64,000 nucleotides of DNA from Geosiphon pyriformis (GCA_016748015.1 JAAOMT010000303.1:983748-1047747); one strand, 5' to 3'. Positions 13,699 through 25,656 are shown, counted from the stretch's first letter. Made by a program: numbers and translations. The notes: a model not told the origin generated them from the sequence alone.

Positions 13699-13989
13699 CT
13701 GTTCTAATTGTTCTGGTTAAAGCAGATAACATTTTTCTTGTCCGTATATTGTTTGTGATATAATATTTACATATTCACACAGTTGTAGAAAGTTTAAAAT
13801 GGTGTTTGGTAGTTGTTTTTCAACTTTAGTGCTTAAATATTCAATGGTAGTTTCTTTTGGTATTTCAATAACATCTCCTGTTATGTTGTAGATGGAAATT
13901 TTGATGTGGTTCTTGTTTTTGGCTAGTATGTAAAGATTGGTAAGCCCAATCTCTCCTGATTTGTAAATGGTTGGTTCTGCTTCAAAAAT

Positions 13990-14526
13990 CTATGTCTGAT
14001 CCTTTACTTTTCTTTCTTATATTAACATATATTTGTTATATAGTGGAATGGAAACTGATTGATAGATGAAGATAATTTTTCTCTTGTCAACAATTTTTTT
14101 TTCTGCCATATTAACTGGTATGTCTATTCTATCTGTGGATCCGAATTCACTTATCTCTCTAGCTGTAATTCCTAATTTTTCTCTTTTTCCTATTAATACT
14201 AACTGAGTTATCTTAACCAGAGGTAAGAATATTGCTTATGCTATCTTTTTATTTGGCTCTATAATATAGGTCTTTTCTGAGTTATTTTGTAGCATTACAA
14301 TGATATTTCCTATATATCTTGTATCAATTATTCCTCCTCTAATATTGATTCCTTTTTTTGCTAAACTATTCCTAAATGCTAATGGAACCATTGTTGTTGT
14401 TAGAATTTCTAGGGCTACTTTTAGATTAATACATATGCACAAATGTGGTTCTAATTTAATAGCATCTTCTCCTGAATATCTCAGATCAAACCTTGTATTA
14501 GCATCATGTGCCCATTTTGGCATAAT
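13990..14526 (-). pseudogene. dUTPase domain inside the gypsy-1a polyprotein (decayed)
   Basis: dUTPase hydrolyses dUTP to dUMP and keeps uracil out of DNA. Four of the five trimeric-dUTPase motifs can be read in order on the minus strand, and a weak motif 1 precedes them. They are AHDANTRFDLRYS (motif 1, expected DAGFDL), SLAKKGIN (motif 2, expected SRSSLA), RGGIIDTRYIGNIIVML (motif 3, the uridine-binding hairpin with Asp and Tyr), KIAxAIFLPL with a stop in place of Gln (motif 4), and FGSTD about 50 residues later (motif 5, expected GFGSTG). The open piece is 14236-14523; the rest needs read-through of stops. The domain lies between the cysteine-rich module and reverse transcriptase. Decay has hit motifs 1 and 5, so no activity is expected. 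Confidence 0.85.
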
Positions 14527-14529
14527 ATC

Positions 14530-15470
14530 TTCATTATTATTGCTAAATTATTTAAGTTTCTGCTTTTTGGTGAGGTTAGAAAACATGATATATTGTTTTG
14601 AATTTGAATTTGAATCTGAATTATTGTTATTTTCATTGTCATTTTGAACAGAGCTGGAACTATTGTTTTCATTGTCATTATTGTCAAAGTTTGAATTAGA
14701 ATTGAATGTTGATTCTGCTTCTGATGCACAGCTGCTAATTGGTTCATCTTTTTTTGAAATTGTGTAGATTATGTATGGTAGTGGATTGTAAATAAGATCA
14801 CACTCATTACAATATTGAAAGTCACATGAAATCAAACAGTAGTCACATAGTTGGGTGTTTAGTTGTTCTAACTATTGCTCTTGCTCTTCTCAGGTGGGTG
14901 CTAAGTCTTGATAATATTTATAGAATTGTTCTGAGTTCATATTGTCAAAGACAATATTGGAGTTTAGAGTTCACTTGAGTTTTATGAGTTCTGGCAAGTT
15001 ATTTTTGATTTTTTCTTTTGATGCATTTTCTATTTTAGTAAAAACCATTTGCCAGATTTTGTTGTCATTATGTGGACAACTATCTAAACATTTTACCATT
15101 TTTCTCTAAGCAGTGTTTATTAGTGTTCTTTTACATATCCAATCATTGATTAGAATCATGTATTGACATGATTTATTGCATGTTTCTTTTCTTCCAGAAA
15201 TGTTGTTCCACATTTTTTTGTTGAGAAGAGTTTTTTCACAAGCCAGACATAGTTTGTTGTCCTATTTTTCTTGCCTTTTTGGTCATCCAAACCATTCTAA
15301 GATGCATGAATGGCAATAAAACTTTGTTGCTATTGGTCATTTCTCATTGTCACCATAGCATGCACTTATTAATGACAATTTCTTGCTACAATCAATACAT
15401 ATAAGCTTTGGTTAGCAATAGTGTAGCTGTTGTTATAGTGTATAAATATAGGGTATATATGTGGAGATAG
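14530..15470 (-). pseudogene. Cysteine-rich, Ser/Asn-rich module between protease and dUTPase
   Basis: Read on the minus strand through several stops, this stretch shows a series of Cys pairs: CIDC, a later CHSC, CLAC, CNKSC, CDYC and CNEC. An acidic Ser/Asn-rich linker (open piece 14548-14835) then leads into the dUTPase. The spacing suggests one or more zinc-binding folds of about 200 residues. Ordinary Ty3/gypsy polyproteins have no such module here. The degenerate copy at about 42580-43200 contains the same module. Function unknown; a nucleic-acid or protein-binding role is only a guess. Confidence 0.6.
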
Positions 15471-15780
15471 TGGCTTGTACTGGCTCTTTTTTTTTCTCCT
15501 TGTCTTTTCTTTTTCCTTTTTCTTCTCAGATTAAGATTGGTAGCAGCTTATTATGGTCATTATCAGCCCACAAGACTTGGTAGGCTTCTCAGGTAGGTTT
15601 GTTTACTTCTTCTTTCTCGAATTCTATTAGTGGTGTTAGCATGGTAGTGATTTTAAAATGACTGCAAGTGGCAAGTACTCATGTGTGCTAATTATTTTGG
15701 CTGAATTGTAATTTTTGAGTGGTCTAATTGAATATGGCATTTGTTTTGAACAGCCAATTATTACCAACAAGAGCTTAGTA

Positions 15781-16206
15781 CTAGGTGGCTTCTATTACCA
15801 ACACTTTGATAAAGATAATAATATTATTAACTTTAAAAAAGAAGTCATTAATTTTACCAATAGAGATTTTGGTTGCCCTATTGGCTATAATAATGCTGTC
15901 TGCTGACCTATTATCAAAGATCAGTTTGATAGGGTGGCCATCAACTTTTACATCAGTGTACATGGCAGTGATTAATTTGGTATTAAAAACAGCTCCACTA
16001 AATAGAGATGTTGTTGCTGGTTTATTGAATTTAAAGGAAAAAATAGCTTCTAATGAATCATTGTTAGTAACAGTTGCTGGTAGAATGTTGCTAATAAGTG
16101 GCTGCTTTTGGTTGGGCTTTGGCTTGTTGAGTAAAGTGTCTTTTGGGCTAATTAGAAGACTTAAATAGTTCTGGGAATTCAAGTTTTGGGCATACACATT
16201 TTCCAA
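15781..16206 (-). pseudogene. Gypsy-1a aspartic protease relic
   Basis: The protease would cut the gag-pol polyprotein. The region around VDGHPIKLIFDNRSADSII is the retroviral-type active-site strand, in which DSG is expected and DNR is present. The Ser-to-Asn and Gly-to-Arg changes are both G-to-A transitions. The 141-codon open stretch also includes the Pro/Gln-rich linker upstream. A homologous stretch lies at 43799-44119 in copy 1b (LITAMYTD and KLILDNR are recognisable), which confirms the family relation. Confidence 0.75.
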
Positions 16207-16539
16207 ACTCTAAGAATGTAATCCTGATGCTTGGTTGAAAGAACTAAGAATTAATTTGTGGACTACTATTGCTGATCTCCAATTTTGTTGGGTTATTCTG
16301 AGTCTTTGGTTTACTAATAACATTGGAGCTGAGTTTTGTGGTGGTGTTTGAAGTTGTTGGAGTTGATAAATTTTTTGTAGCTGCAGCTAATAAATGATTA
16401 ATACTGAAGACTAATAGATTGAAGGTTGATTATTTGACTGCTGTGTTACTGGTAGGTAATTCGATTAATATGGTTTTGAATTTGGTTAATAATTTGGAAT
16501 TTGGAACCAGCAATTGGAGTTTTGATATTGATTTCTCAA

Positions 16540-18216
16540 TCATTAATCATTTAAGCAATTGTGGCAGTTAATCTGTAGGTGTCTTTGTTTATTACAATAG
16601 TGGCAACTATGCATTTCAGTTTGCCACTATTAATTAGTAGACAATAATGAACATGTTTGATTTTGGGAACAATTTGTGTTTCCTTGATTATTGTATCATT
16701 GTAGAAGTTGATAAATTGCTTAATTGTTAGCTAAGTATTCTTCTAATTTTTGGTTGATAGAATCACTGAATTGTTACAACCTAAAGTTCAATTCAGATGA
16801 TCCATTCATTACTAAATTTATGGTTTAGGCATGATTGACTTCTAATTTGGCAGCTTCAAAATCTCTGGTGTGGGTAACTGTGGCTTGAAGATTAGCTAGA
16901 TGTAATAGGCATATGTATTGCAGAATAATGCTGTGTAATCCATAAATGAATTGATTCAAAATTTGGGCTATGGTAAAATAATTAACATCAATGACTTGGA
17001 TTTAACACAAGTTTTTGTGAAAGCATTCCAAATAAGTAGTAACTGTTTCTGTGTCTTCTTACTTAATAGTGGTAAATATATTAGCCAAGCAATTAATGCT
17101 GTTGTTGTTGCTAAAATATCTTAGAAATTCTAGCTTGAATGCATCAAACATTTGGGGTTTTTGGGCCAAATTTTAATATCACAAGTTAGTGGTATTTTGG
17201 AGAAAATATAGAATTGCTTGAAGAGCTTTGACATCATTCCAGTTATTAGCCATAATTGCTTTAATGATGTCATTTAACCAAGCTTGGGCATTATTCTCTT
17301 TACCAGTAAATTTCTTTAATTTTGCAATTGGTGCATATGCCATTAATGCTGCAATTTGTTGCTGTTATTGTAGCAGTTGTTGAGGTGGTTGTTGCAATGG
17401 TTGAAGTGGTTGTTACAGTTGTTAATAAGGTGGTATTGGCTGCTGTAGTAGTTCAGCAACTGACTTAATTGGTGGTTGATTGGTCATAATTACTGGAGGT
17501 AAGTTTTGTTAATTATTAATTTTGGGGTTTAGATCATTCTGATTTTGCTGAGTTTGATTAATTGGAGTTCCAATTTCTGGATTTTCTAGGATTAAATTTT
17601 GGTAATTAAATTCTTGATTCTCATTTTCCTTTTCTTCTGATTCCATTATTTCCCAAGAATTAGCTGTTCTGAAATCTGGTTGCAGTAGTGGTGATTGAAA
17701 TTTTAATGGTGTTGGCAATTGGGATTTAAATTCTTTAAAATACTTACCATATGTTTTTAATAGATTGGCTTTTAATTGTTTACTTTGAAATAATATCCTG
17801 ACCAATGGTGTTTTTGCATCTGATGTAGACACACTTGCTAATGAGATGTTGATAGTGCTTCCAGATGTATAGTGGTATGATGGATTGATTAGTAACTCAA
17901 GTCTTGTTTTCTTCTAAGTGGGTGGTTGTATTCTTTAAAGTGTTACTATTGATGTTTATAGTTTTTTTTTGCTTTTGTTTGTGTAAGTGATTGGATATCT
18001 TTGTTGAGTGTAATTTTCAATTTCCTTATTGATTTTAGTGAGGATTGCTGTGAAGTTATAATTTACTAGTAAGCTGGTATTTTGGATTAATTCATTGTAA
18101 AAATTTCTTTTTACTGAGTCAATTTCTACTGGTACTCTTAACAAATATGAGATTTTTTTATTGACATAGAAATTGAAAACTAATTTTGCTAATAAATGGT
18201 TGTTGGTTAATTCCAA
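16540..18216 (-). pseudogene. Gypsy-1a gag relic with zinc knuckle
   Basis: Gag packages the element RNA. Open pieces at 17956-18216 and 17509-17832 form the N-terminal part: a basic Lys/Asn-rich segment, then a Gln/Asn/Pro-rich linker. At 16563-16604 the minus strand encodes CHYCNKQRHLQINC, a perfect CX2CX4HX4C nucleocapsid zinc knuckle. Stops separate the pieces, and the conserved capsid-like central part (16800-17300) is readable only through stops. All pieces share one frame with the downstream pol domains. Confidence 0.75.
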
Positions 18217-18333
18217 GTGTTGACAATAATGCTAAAATAAAGATTTGACAAATTTTAAATAGTTTGTCCTTATTCTTTCTAATTTTGCCACTTTTGAATA
18301 GTTGTATTAGTGCTGGTTTTTTATAGAATTATA

Positions 18334-18350
18334 CCTTACAAAGAGCACCA
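18334..18350 (-). promoter_or_regulatory. Gypsy-1a tRNA primer-binding site
   Basis: Two bases inside the 5' LTR, the minus strand reads TGGTGCTCTTTGTAAGG. TGG is the complement of a tRNA CCA end. Gypsy-2 has TGGTGCTCTCTGTGAGG at the equivalent place, so both elements probably prime from the same tRNA, whose 3' end would read GAGCACCA. I cannot name the tRNA. Confidence 0.75.
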
Positions 18351-18352
18351 AA

Positions 18353-19134
18353 TATTACAAGTAATTATTTGGAATTTCAAATCAAATAACAAATCTATAA
18401 CTTGGTGCTTAATAACTGTAATTAATGGTAATATCTGAAGATTTTGGTTGAGTTTTTTATATAATAAACAGAGATTTAATGATGTGTAATTTTTTTGTAA
18501 TGAGTTTTCCAATTTTTTTTTTCAACTTGGTGGCTGGTTTATTCTGACAGTCATGCCTTTCTGGTAAGCTATCCAAATTCTCACTCTGTATCCTTCTATT
18601 TAGGTCTTTTACCAAGCTATCTGTAATGTCAATAACTTAGCATTTAATCTTTAATCAACTAGTATACAACAATAAAATATCACAGTAAAGAAAGATAATG
18701 AAAAAATAAAAAAATTAGCCAAGACAATTATGTTAGTATCTCATTAATAGTTATGATCAAAAACTATTGTTCCAGTATGATTAAGTATTAGATACTATTA
18801 ACATAAAGTGTTAATAGTGGAGAGAGTAGTTTAGATAATAAATAATTATTTATTGATATTGATAATTCCAATAGAGATGTGGTAATAAGAAGATCTTGGT
18901 AATGATTCTGTTTTTTTTGTTTCTAATGCTTTTGCTATATATACATAATTTAGGTTCTAGGAGATTGCTTATATTCTCAAGTAATGTGCTATAATTTTTT
19001 GAGTAATGTGTTCTAATTTTTTAACATTGCTCCATATTGCTAAATAATATGCTTACATGCTAATTACTACTCTTCTATTAATCTATCTGTTTTTTTTACT
19101 ATTTTTTTTTTATATATTTTCTTTATGAGTAATA
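18353..19134 (-). repeat. Gypsy-1a 5' LTR
   Basis: Full-length counterpart of 8430-9186, more altered by transitions and small indels. It includes the promoter-like TGCTATATATACATAATTTAG segment (about 18933-18953 on the plus strand), which is also preserved in the other LTR copies. Confidence 0.85.
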
Positions 19135-20930
19135 GTAGTATCTAATTAAGTTAAAGATTAATTCTATGAACAATTTTCTTGTAAAAGTCATTAAAATTTT
19201 ATTGAACACTAAAGTTTCTTTAACCAATAATTTGCCTAATGTATTTTGTGAGCTTGGCTGTTTTTTAATGTTCAAAATATTGAAAAATGCCTATTATTTT
19301 AATGTGATACATTTTTTAAGATGTTTTAGTTTTGTTTTTAGTGACTGTTTGCTAAACAAGTATGATTTGATTATAGATTAAAAAACTTTTTAATATTAGA
19401 AAAAATTAAGCCCAAAAGATCTGGTATCATTATAATTTAAAAAAATGTTAGCATATATAAACAATCTTTTTGTTGAATTTAATAAAATTGCTGTTAATCT
19501 AATTTGTTCAGATTTTTTTATTTAAATAAGTTCTTAAATGTTTAAGTGTTTATATAAAGTGTAATCTGAAATAATTAATATTTATATTGATGGCTTATTA
19601 AGGAATCTAAAAACAACAAAAGTGGTTAATAGAGTGGTAGCTTACTTCTCTAATATTGAAGTGGGTATTGGTATAAAGATACATGAAATATTATCTTTAA
19701 TATTATTAGAACTATAGATATTTGTCTTGGCCTTGAAGTGTGTTTTTTTATCTTGTTTAGTGGTTTTGTATATAGATAGCCAAGCAACTATAAATATATA
19801 TATGTTGAAACTTGAATTTTATTAGCCTAACTTTTAAAGCAGATATCAAATAAAAAAACAACATATTGCTAATTTGGTTAAGTTAAAAGACATTTATGTA
19901 AAGTGGATAAAAATAAAAAACTTATTCTGAGAATATAAACAATAATTGGACAGATGTTTTTGCTTGTACTACTGTGCAGTTACATTTAACTCTTCCTATT
20001 AAAGTTTATAAAAGAGTTCTAATAACAGATAGTTAGGTAGTTTCAGACAATACTTGCTATTTTATTTATAATATCTATTAGACTGTATATTGTATTCAAT
20101 AAAAAATGAGTTTTGATGTGAAAATTTTAAACAGCTTGTTTATTTAGTACATAGATTAGAATTGTATTGTCTCAGTTTGGTATTTAGACTTATATATGTT
20201 GGCTGAATTTATTAGTAAAAAGTTAGCTGCTCTGTATACATATTTGATAAAGACCATTCATAAAAAATTACTAGTTATTATTTATAAAAAACTGTATAAT
20301 AAAAATTATTTAGGCATTTTGTGCTTAATGTGTAGTAATATCAAGTTGTCTAATCATGTTTTTACTTGCTTTAAGAATGCCTCTGTACACTTTGATATTC
20401 TCTTTGGTTATATTGAACTATATAAATTTTTGGTTAGATATTGCTTTATATTATTATTTTCAGTATTAAGTATTCTTTCTTTAAAAGCTTTAGATATTGG
20501 CATTTATGCAGTCTTGTGCAAAGATTTTGTTTTTAAAAAATAGGTTGAAGAGACAGTATCAATTTTTAGTAATAAAAAAAGAGCAAAGTCAATAGTAGTT
20601 AATTTTGTTTGCCATTTGACTGATGTATATTATAATAAATTATGATTAATAAAGTCTAAGTTTAAGGTAAACATAGAAAAGAGTGGTCTGGTCTATAATA
20701 TAGGAATAGTATTTAATTTGTTGTATGGTTTGTTTAGTTTTTTGTCTGAAAAGATGGTCTATTTACTTGGTATTATTGAATTTTTTGCTGTTAGTTTTGG
20801 TTTATATAAGTTATGTTTGTTTTTTCTGGTGTAAACAATAGTACAAAAGTTTTTATAGATATGTAGTATTGTCTTGATTGGCCCAAATGACTAGTCACAT
20901 ATAAAAAACACATGAGTTATACTTAGTTTG
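19135..20930 (+). mobile_element. LINE-A, 3' portion (end of RT linker, RNase H, 3' tail)
   Basis: The LINE-A frame resumes directly after gypsy-1a. LINE-A residues ending in FLQY at 8429 join here to YLIKLKIN and MNNFLVK, matching LINE-B residues LQYPVYVKIN and LNNFLAG with no gap. The RNase H region follows (IYIDGLL near 19588 and LYIDSQATIN near 19772 mark Asp-containing segments), broken by many stops. The end carries the conserved 3' tail with palindrome TGACTAGTCA at 20888-20897. Open pieces such as 20196-20543 are relics of the region after RNase H (NKNYLGILCLMC). Confidence 0.8.
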
Positions 20931-21635
20931 ATTTATTTATTTGTTTTTATATAACAGATAGTAATTGGACTACATTTGTTAAATTAATAAAAAAATATAA
21001 ACAAAAATTATAAATATTAAATTTTATTGTTTATATTTATTATATTATAAATATTTTGTTTTTTATATTAAATTTTTTTTAAAATAATATTATTTGTATT
21101 TTTATTATTTATTATTATAATATAATTAAAAATTTTATTTTATTTTATTTTATCTATTTAATTGTTTTTATTAATAAAAATTTATTATTTATTTTTTTAA
21201 ATATGTATATAAAAAAAAAAATATATACATATTTCTGTTAAATATTATTCAAAATTAGATGTTAACAAAACTATTAAACAATTTTTTAGCATTTTCATAT
21301 TTTAACATATTAATATATGTAATTTTTTTTTTTAAACTTATTTAAAGATTTTTTGATTTTTATTGTATAAAATGCTAATTATAATACAATTTTCCAATTT
21401 ATTACTTGTTTTTTTTAAATATTTGTTTATTGCTTATAATATTACAAAACAGCATGAATTTTATCATTACAAATTATTATTATACAAAATTTGTTTGAAT
21501 TTCATGTATTTTAAAATAAAAAATTAATGTTGAAGTCTTTTTCAAACATCCTAAAATAAAAATTAGTAATAATTAAGTTGCTGTGTGCATAATGAAAAGA
21601 TTTGGCTCTTATTTTGGAAATGATTTAAATGACAG
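20931..21635. other. AT-rich spacer, no gene
   Basis: Homopolymer-rich A/T sequence between the LINE-A 3' end and the solo LTR. No open frame or repeat that I can assign. Confidence 0.6.
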
Positions 21636-22618
21636 TGTTACTTGAATAGAAAAACCAATCCAAAGTTATGGAGAAAACATGACCAAAAACATGACAACAT
21701 AAAATAACACAGGATAACACGAAAGAATACAGAATAATGCATAATAACTTATTATAACATAATACAAAACTTAATAACGTGTTATAGTATGAAATAACTA
21801 GTTGAAACATAGGATAACTAGTAATAACATAGAAGAACGAGGCAATAACAGAAATAGTGAAACAATAGCTAGCAAGAATAAAACAATCCTGTAGAACCAA
21901 AAAGAATGTATAAAAATGAGTAGTTGTAAAAGTTAGAAAGACAGCCAGACAAGAATCAACTTTCCTCTTTCTTATAATTATCTTACAAAAATAAAGGACT
22001 TATTTAAAAACATGAAATCCTCAATACATGGTCATCAATTATCTCATACTTAAATCGAATTAATCTTTGTTTCATACTTTCATTCCAGGACAGATGTTCT
22101 TAGCATAAATGTCTCGAACCCTTAACAATCTGGACCAATTATTCTTGATCATGACAATTGACAATACTAATTTATTTTCTTTTATTTTTCTTTTTTTTCT
22201 TTTCTTTTATTCTCTCTTGTGGAGTGGCAACATAGGAAAATTGACTGTCTGGGAATAGACTTCGTGATAGTCTGGTAAAAGAAGGAAGCTTCTCCTAAGT
22301 TTGGATATTAACATTATCTTGGTAGCTTACCAGAAGAGCAAAAAGACACTGCCAGACCCTAATGACTGCACTCATTAGCTTGGAGAAGATAGCTCACATT
22401 CATATACAAGAAGTTGCAACACCATGAAACATTTCTCTATGTCTTATAACCAAAGAACTCCACAGGTAAATTCATAACAATCAAACAGACCTTCAGAGAC
22501 TGATAACACTGACACAACAAACAAGCCTACTGAAAGAAAACCATCAAAAGCTCTCTAGAAACCCAAAATCTTGAGCACCAAACGTTACCACCATATACCA
22601 CCAAGTTTACCCATAACA
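21636..22618 (+). repeat. Probable solo LTR related to the gypsy families
   Basis: It starts TGTTACTTGAATAG and continues with AACCAATCC, matching the inverted LTR at 45748 (TGTTATCTAAGTA, AACCAATC). It ends CCCATAACA, the same terminus as the gypsy-2 LTR. The first 300 bp hold many ATAAC/AACATG motifs also seen at 45780-45900, and CTTGATCATGAC near 22144 matches the central part of the gypsy-1 LTR. No internal element sequence follows. The flanks (ACAG and ATGG) do not form a target duplication. The open frame at 21625-21900 on the minus strand is incidental. Confidence 0.6.
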
Positions 22619-23106
22619 ATGGTCTTAAAAACGAATTTTTTTTTTAGATATGTATAATAATATTTATTTCTTATATTCCCGTTATTATTACGATTTCATT
22701 TTCATAATGCTGTTAGACTCATTGGCAGAATTCATGGCAAGATCCACCAAATAAGAGGTAATATTTGGGGACTCAAGCTCATTTTCTATTGAAAAATTGC
22801 GAAGTTTCACTATATCCCACTTTTAATAAAATGCAAAAAATACATAAAATCATCAATATTTAATTTGGATGGAATATATAATTTTATCTTTCACTCAAAA
22901 CATTTTTATTTACAATACTGATTACTTCTCATTTTTGATAAATTTTGCGCAACGTTGAATGATGTCAAAAATTAAGAACGTGGGTCATCTTGTTTTCGTA
23001 AGGTCATGAGATAGTTTATTGGCTAACTAGATTGTTTGTCTTTTACCTGAGAGATAGGAATAGCAAATAAGAATGATCTTCTATGATCTGGACCTCTTAT
23101 AGTCGA

Positions 23107-25258
23107 TTAATTTTCCTGGACATCAATCAGGTTGAAACAATCTTCATATTCTTCCGCGAACTTATTGGGGAGGGTATTTTACTCCTTTCAGGTTGATCCA
23201 GTTTCAAACAAGATTTTGAGCGGACAGTCTCACTTTGAATATGTGTACTAAAATCATTTTTTTGATGGTTGTTTTTGAGAGACCCCTTTTCCACATGGTT
23301 GTAAATCGATTGATTGGGAATGAAGGAAGTCACTCGTCTGTCTTGCTGGCTTGACCGAAGCTTAAAATTACTTACCGCCGTGGCTGGCTTTCGTAATTTG
23401 GAAAGTACGGTTGATGAAGTTAATTGATCTTTGACAAAAGATTCAGGTTCATGACAAAGAACTCCATTGTTTTCTAGATTCTTCAACCCAGATTGATCAG
23501 GGGACGATTTTGGTTCAGTCGTCCGCTGGGCAGTTACAACACGGTTTAAATATAAATTCGTACTGGAAGATCCTTCAGTATTTCAAAATCCGAAAAGTTA
23601 CAAATTTTCGGGTTGAAACAAGTAAGAGAAAATTTCGAACTGGAAATATCGATTGAATACCTATTGCATAAGAACCGTTCCTATTCATAGTTGAGATCGT
23701 TGCTCGTCTAATTCCAGGTTTTTGTGTGTTCATTCCTCCCATAAAACTTCTCTGCATTGGATTTCTCGGGAGTAGCAAAGATTGCCTGCCGGTAGATTGA
23801 TTGGTTGAAGAAACTGACTTAGGGATTACCAATGACTCCCTTATAATTGGTAGTGTATTGCCTATGGACATGGGCAGCTAATATGACAGAAGCAAACCCT
23901 TATCAATTAAATTATAAATAAGCCAATAATTTGGACATTTAATTGAGAGATGTTTGAACCCTAACTGGTTTCTGAGAATCTCTTCGGATGGGACGCGACA
24001 CCCGTAGTGCTCCGCCAAATAATGAAGCCCGATGTTGTGATTCACGATGTTTCTATTTGACGAATAAACACTTGATTATCCGATTGAATTACTAAATGAT
24101 AATAAAGGCACTCTTCATTCCATATAACTAACCTCAACGCGATGGGCATAAGGGAAAGTGGTGGTTTGGGAGAGCCTCGAAGATCGATTTTTGATTTCGG
24201 TAGAAGAGATTGTGAACCTTAATCCAGAAGCGGCAACAAAATTGGCCCTCTTTCTATCAATATCACGGGATGATTCGCTGGATATGATTTCTGCCAAGGC
24301 TGTGGCATCAGGTTTAAAATTCACCGAAATGCTAGATGAGGGCAATCTACGCACACTTTTAAGACCACGAATTTTGGAATTTGTATGATTAATTGAGCTT
24401 TGAGATGTTGCTGCCAATTCGGGTTTTTTAGAGTGACCATTGATAGCGCATTTCTTGGTTGCAGTAAGAGAATTAGTATTATTACGCAAAGGACGACTTA
24501 GATTTGGATTAATACGAGCAGAGGGCTGTTTGGTTTCTCGTGACAAGTTTGAAAAGAGACCGGTGGCGGATTTTAATTTAGATGGAATAGCAAGATCGCC
24601 CAATTTTTTTTCTTTGATTGAAGGTTTCTCTGACACGGGAGCTTTCGAGACAACATTCGAGGCGAACGTCACTCTTTTTAAATTTTCGCTCTTCATAACT
24701 GGTATATTGAGATTTTTACTTTTTGATAATATCGAGGATTTTGCATTCGAAGGTCTATTCGAAGTCTGTAGGATTAAGAATTTAATTAAAGATATTTTTT
24801 TAGAATCAGGTGTTTCTGGGAGTACAATGGTAATCAAAAGCCCAATTGCTTACTAAGACGGTTGACGATACCGAAAGGCCGGGTTTCTTTTGATTAGGGG
24901 CGTTCGATATCCTACATAAGTTATGCATGCCATCAAATTAAAAGGTCAGGTCAAAGAAGTTTCATTAAAAACAAACCTTGAAGGATTTTTCATCAAAGAA
25001 TTCGAACGGGAAGCGGTTGAGGACGTCATCCCAGGGTGGCTTTTAACGGTATTGTTAGTAGACACCGGAATGCCCTTCTTGGTAGGGAGTTTGGAACTTT
25101 TCGGCAAGTTTTCTTTGTTTAGGGCGTCCACTCGGGAAACATGTGTCAACCTGACATAATATTGTATTTATAGTTTAAAACTTTGATACAAGTAGCCATT
25201 GCCAGATTTTTAAAACAAAGAGGTACCTTTGGATTTGTTTCTGATTCTTTGAATTCAT
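23107..25258 (-). CDS. Disordered basic protein with KEN box, RVxF-like and SxIP-like motifs
   Basis: I do not recognise the family. Eight exons can be joined in frame with GT-AG introns: 25258-25227, 25150-24977, 24911-24854, 24765-24133, 24052-23966, 23877-23641, 23525-23376 and 23160-23107, giving about 474 residues. The start is the first ATG before a clean donor (GTACCT). The protein is rich in Ser, Lys, Arg, Pro and Asn and has no obvious fold. Short motifs are a KEN box at residues 23-25 (APC/C degron type) and RVTF at 119-122 (PP1 docking type) preceded by SILS at 99-102. The C-terminal end is uncertain. If the last intron (215 bp, donor GTAAGT) is retained, the frame stays open to a stop at 23127, adds SKIP (an SxIP motif) and gives about 539 residues. 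The motif set would fit a mitotic or microtubule-linked protein, but that is inference. Base composition is far less AT-rich than the flanks. Confidence 0.7.
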
Positions 25259-25656
25259 GACCTAAGTTGGAGTAGCGGCGGTTTCACAAGAAACTAGCCA
25301 GCACTTAAAAGGTCTATCACCAACTTATGCTTTCAACGAACAGTTTATAAAATACGCTTGATGACAAGAGGTAAATTTTTATTAATTAAATGCCTATGTA
25401 AGTAAAAAAGATGTCATTGTAAAAACCAAAGCGAAATATGGGTCTCATAAATAAATTGTCGATCAATCTGTCCATCGGCAATCCCGATCTAGGATATGGA
25501 TAATACAAGTATTAATTTTTGTCAATAAAACGCGTCTATTAAATAAATCTTCGCGACTGATGATAATCTGCATGAAAATATCAACAGAAATCGGATAAAC
25601 CAATATTTTTGTTGTTGACCTTTGGAATCAAGTTGGCACTTAATAAATAAATATAT

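Larger units (their letters stand above)
8430..19134 (-). mobile_element. Gypsy-1a: minus-strand Ty3/gypsy retrotransposon with dUTPase, decayed
   Basis: This is a complete but inactivated LTR element. Two LTRs in the same orientation (8430-9186 and 18353-19134) flank an internal region. Read on the minus strand, that region gives gag with zinc knuckle, aspartic protease, cysteine-rich module, dUTPase, reverse transcriptase, RNase H and integrase. All recognisable pieces lie in one reading frame, so the ancestor probably made a single gag-pol polyprotein. A tRNA primer site follows the 5' LTR and a polypurine tract precedes the 3' LTR. Flanking tetranucleotides are GCAG (8426-8429) and GTAG (19135-19138), a 4-bp target duplication with one C-to-T change. 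An unidentified segment of about 1 kb sits inside at about 9730-10715. Confidence 0.9.

Noticed and set aside
21625-21900. 91-residue hydrophobic open frame on the minus strand
   Set aside because: It lies in the ATAAC-rich start of the solo LTR and is a by-product of that repeat pattern.
24158-24856. Open frames on the plus strand at 24158-24388 and 24440-24856
   Set aside because: They are antisense shadows of exon 4 of the minus-strand disordered-protein gene, whose splice sites and frame continuity are consistent.
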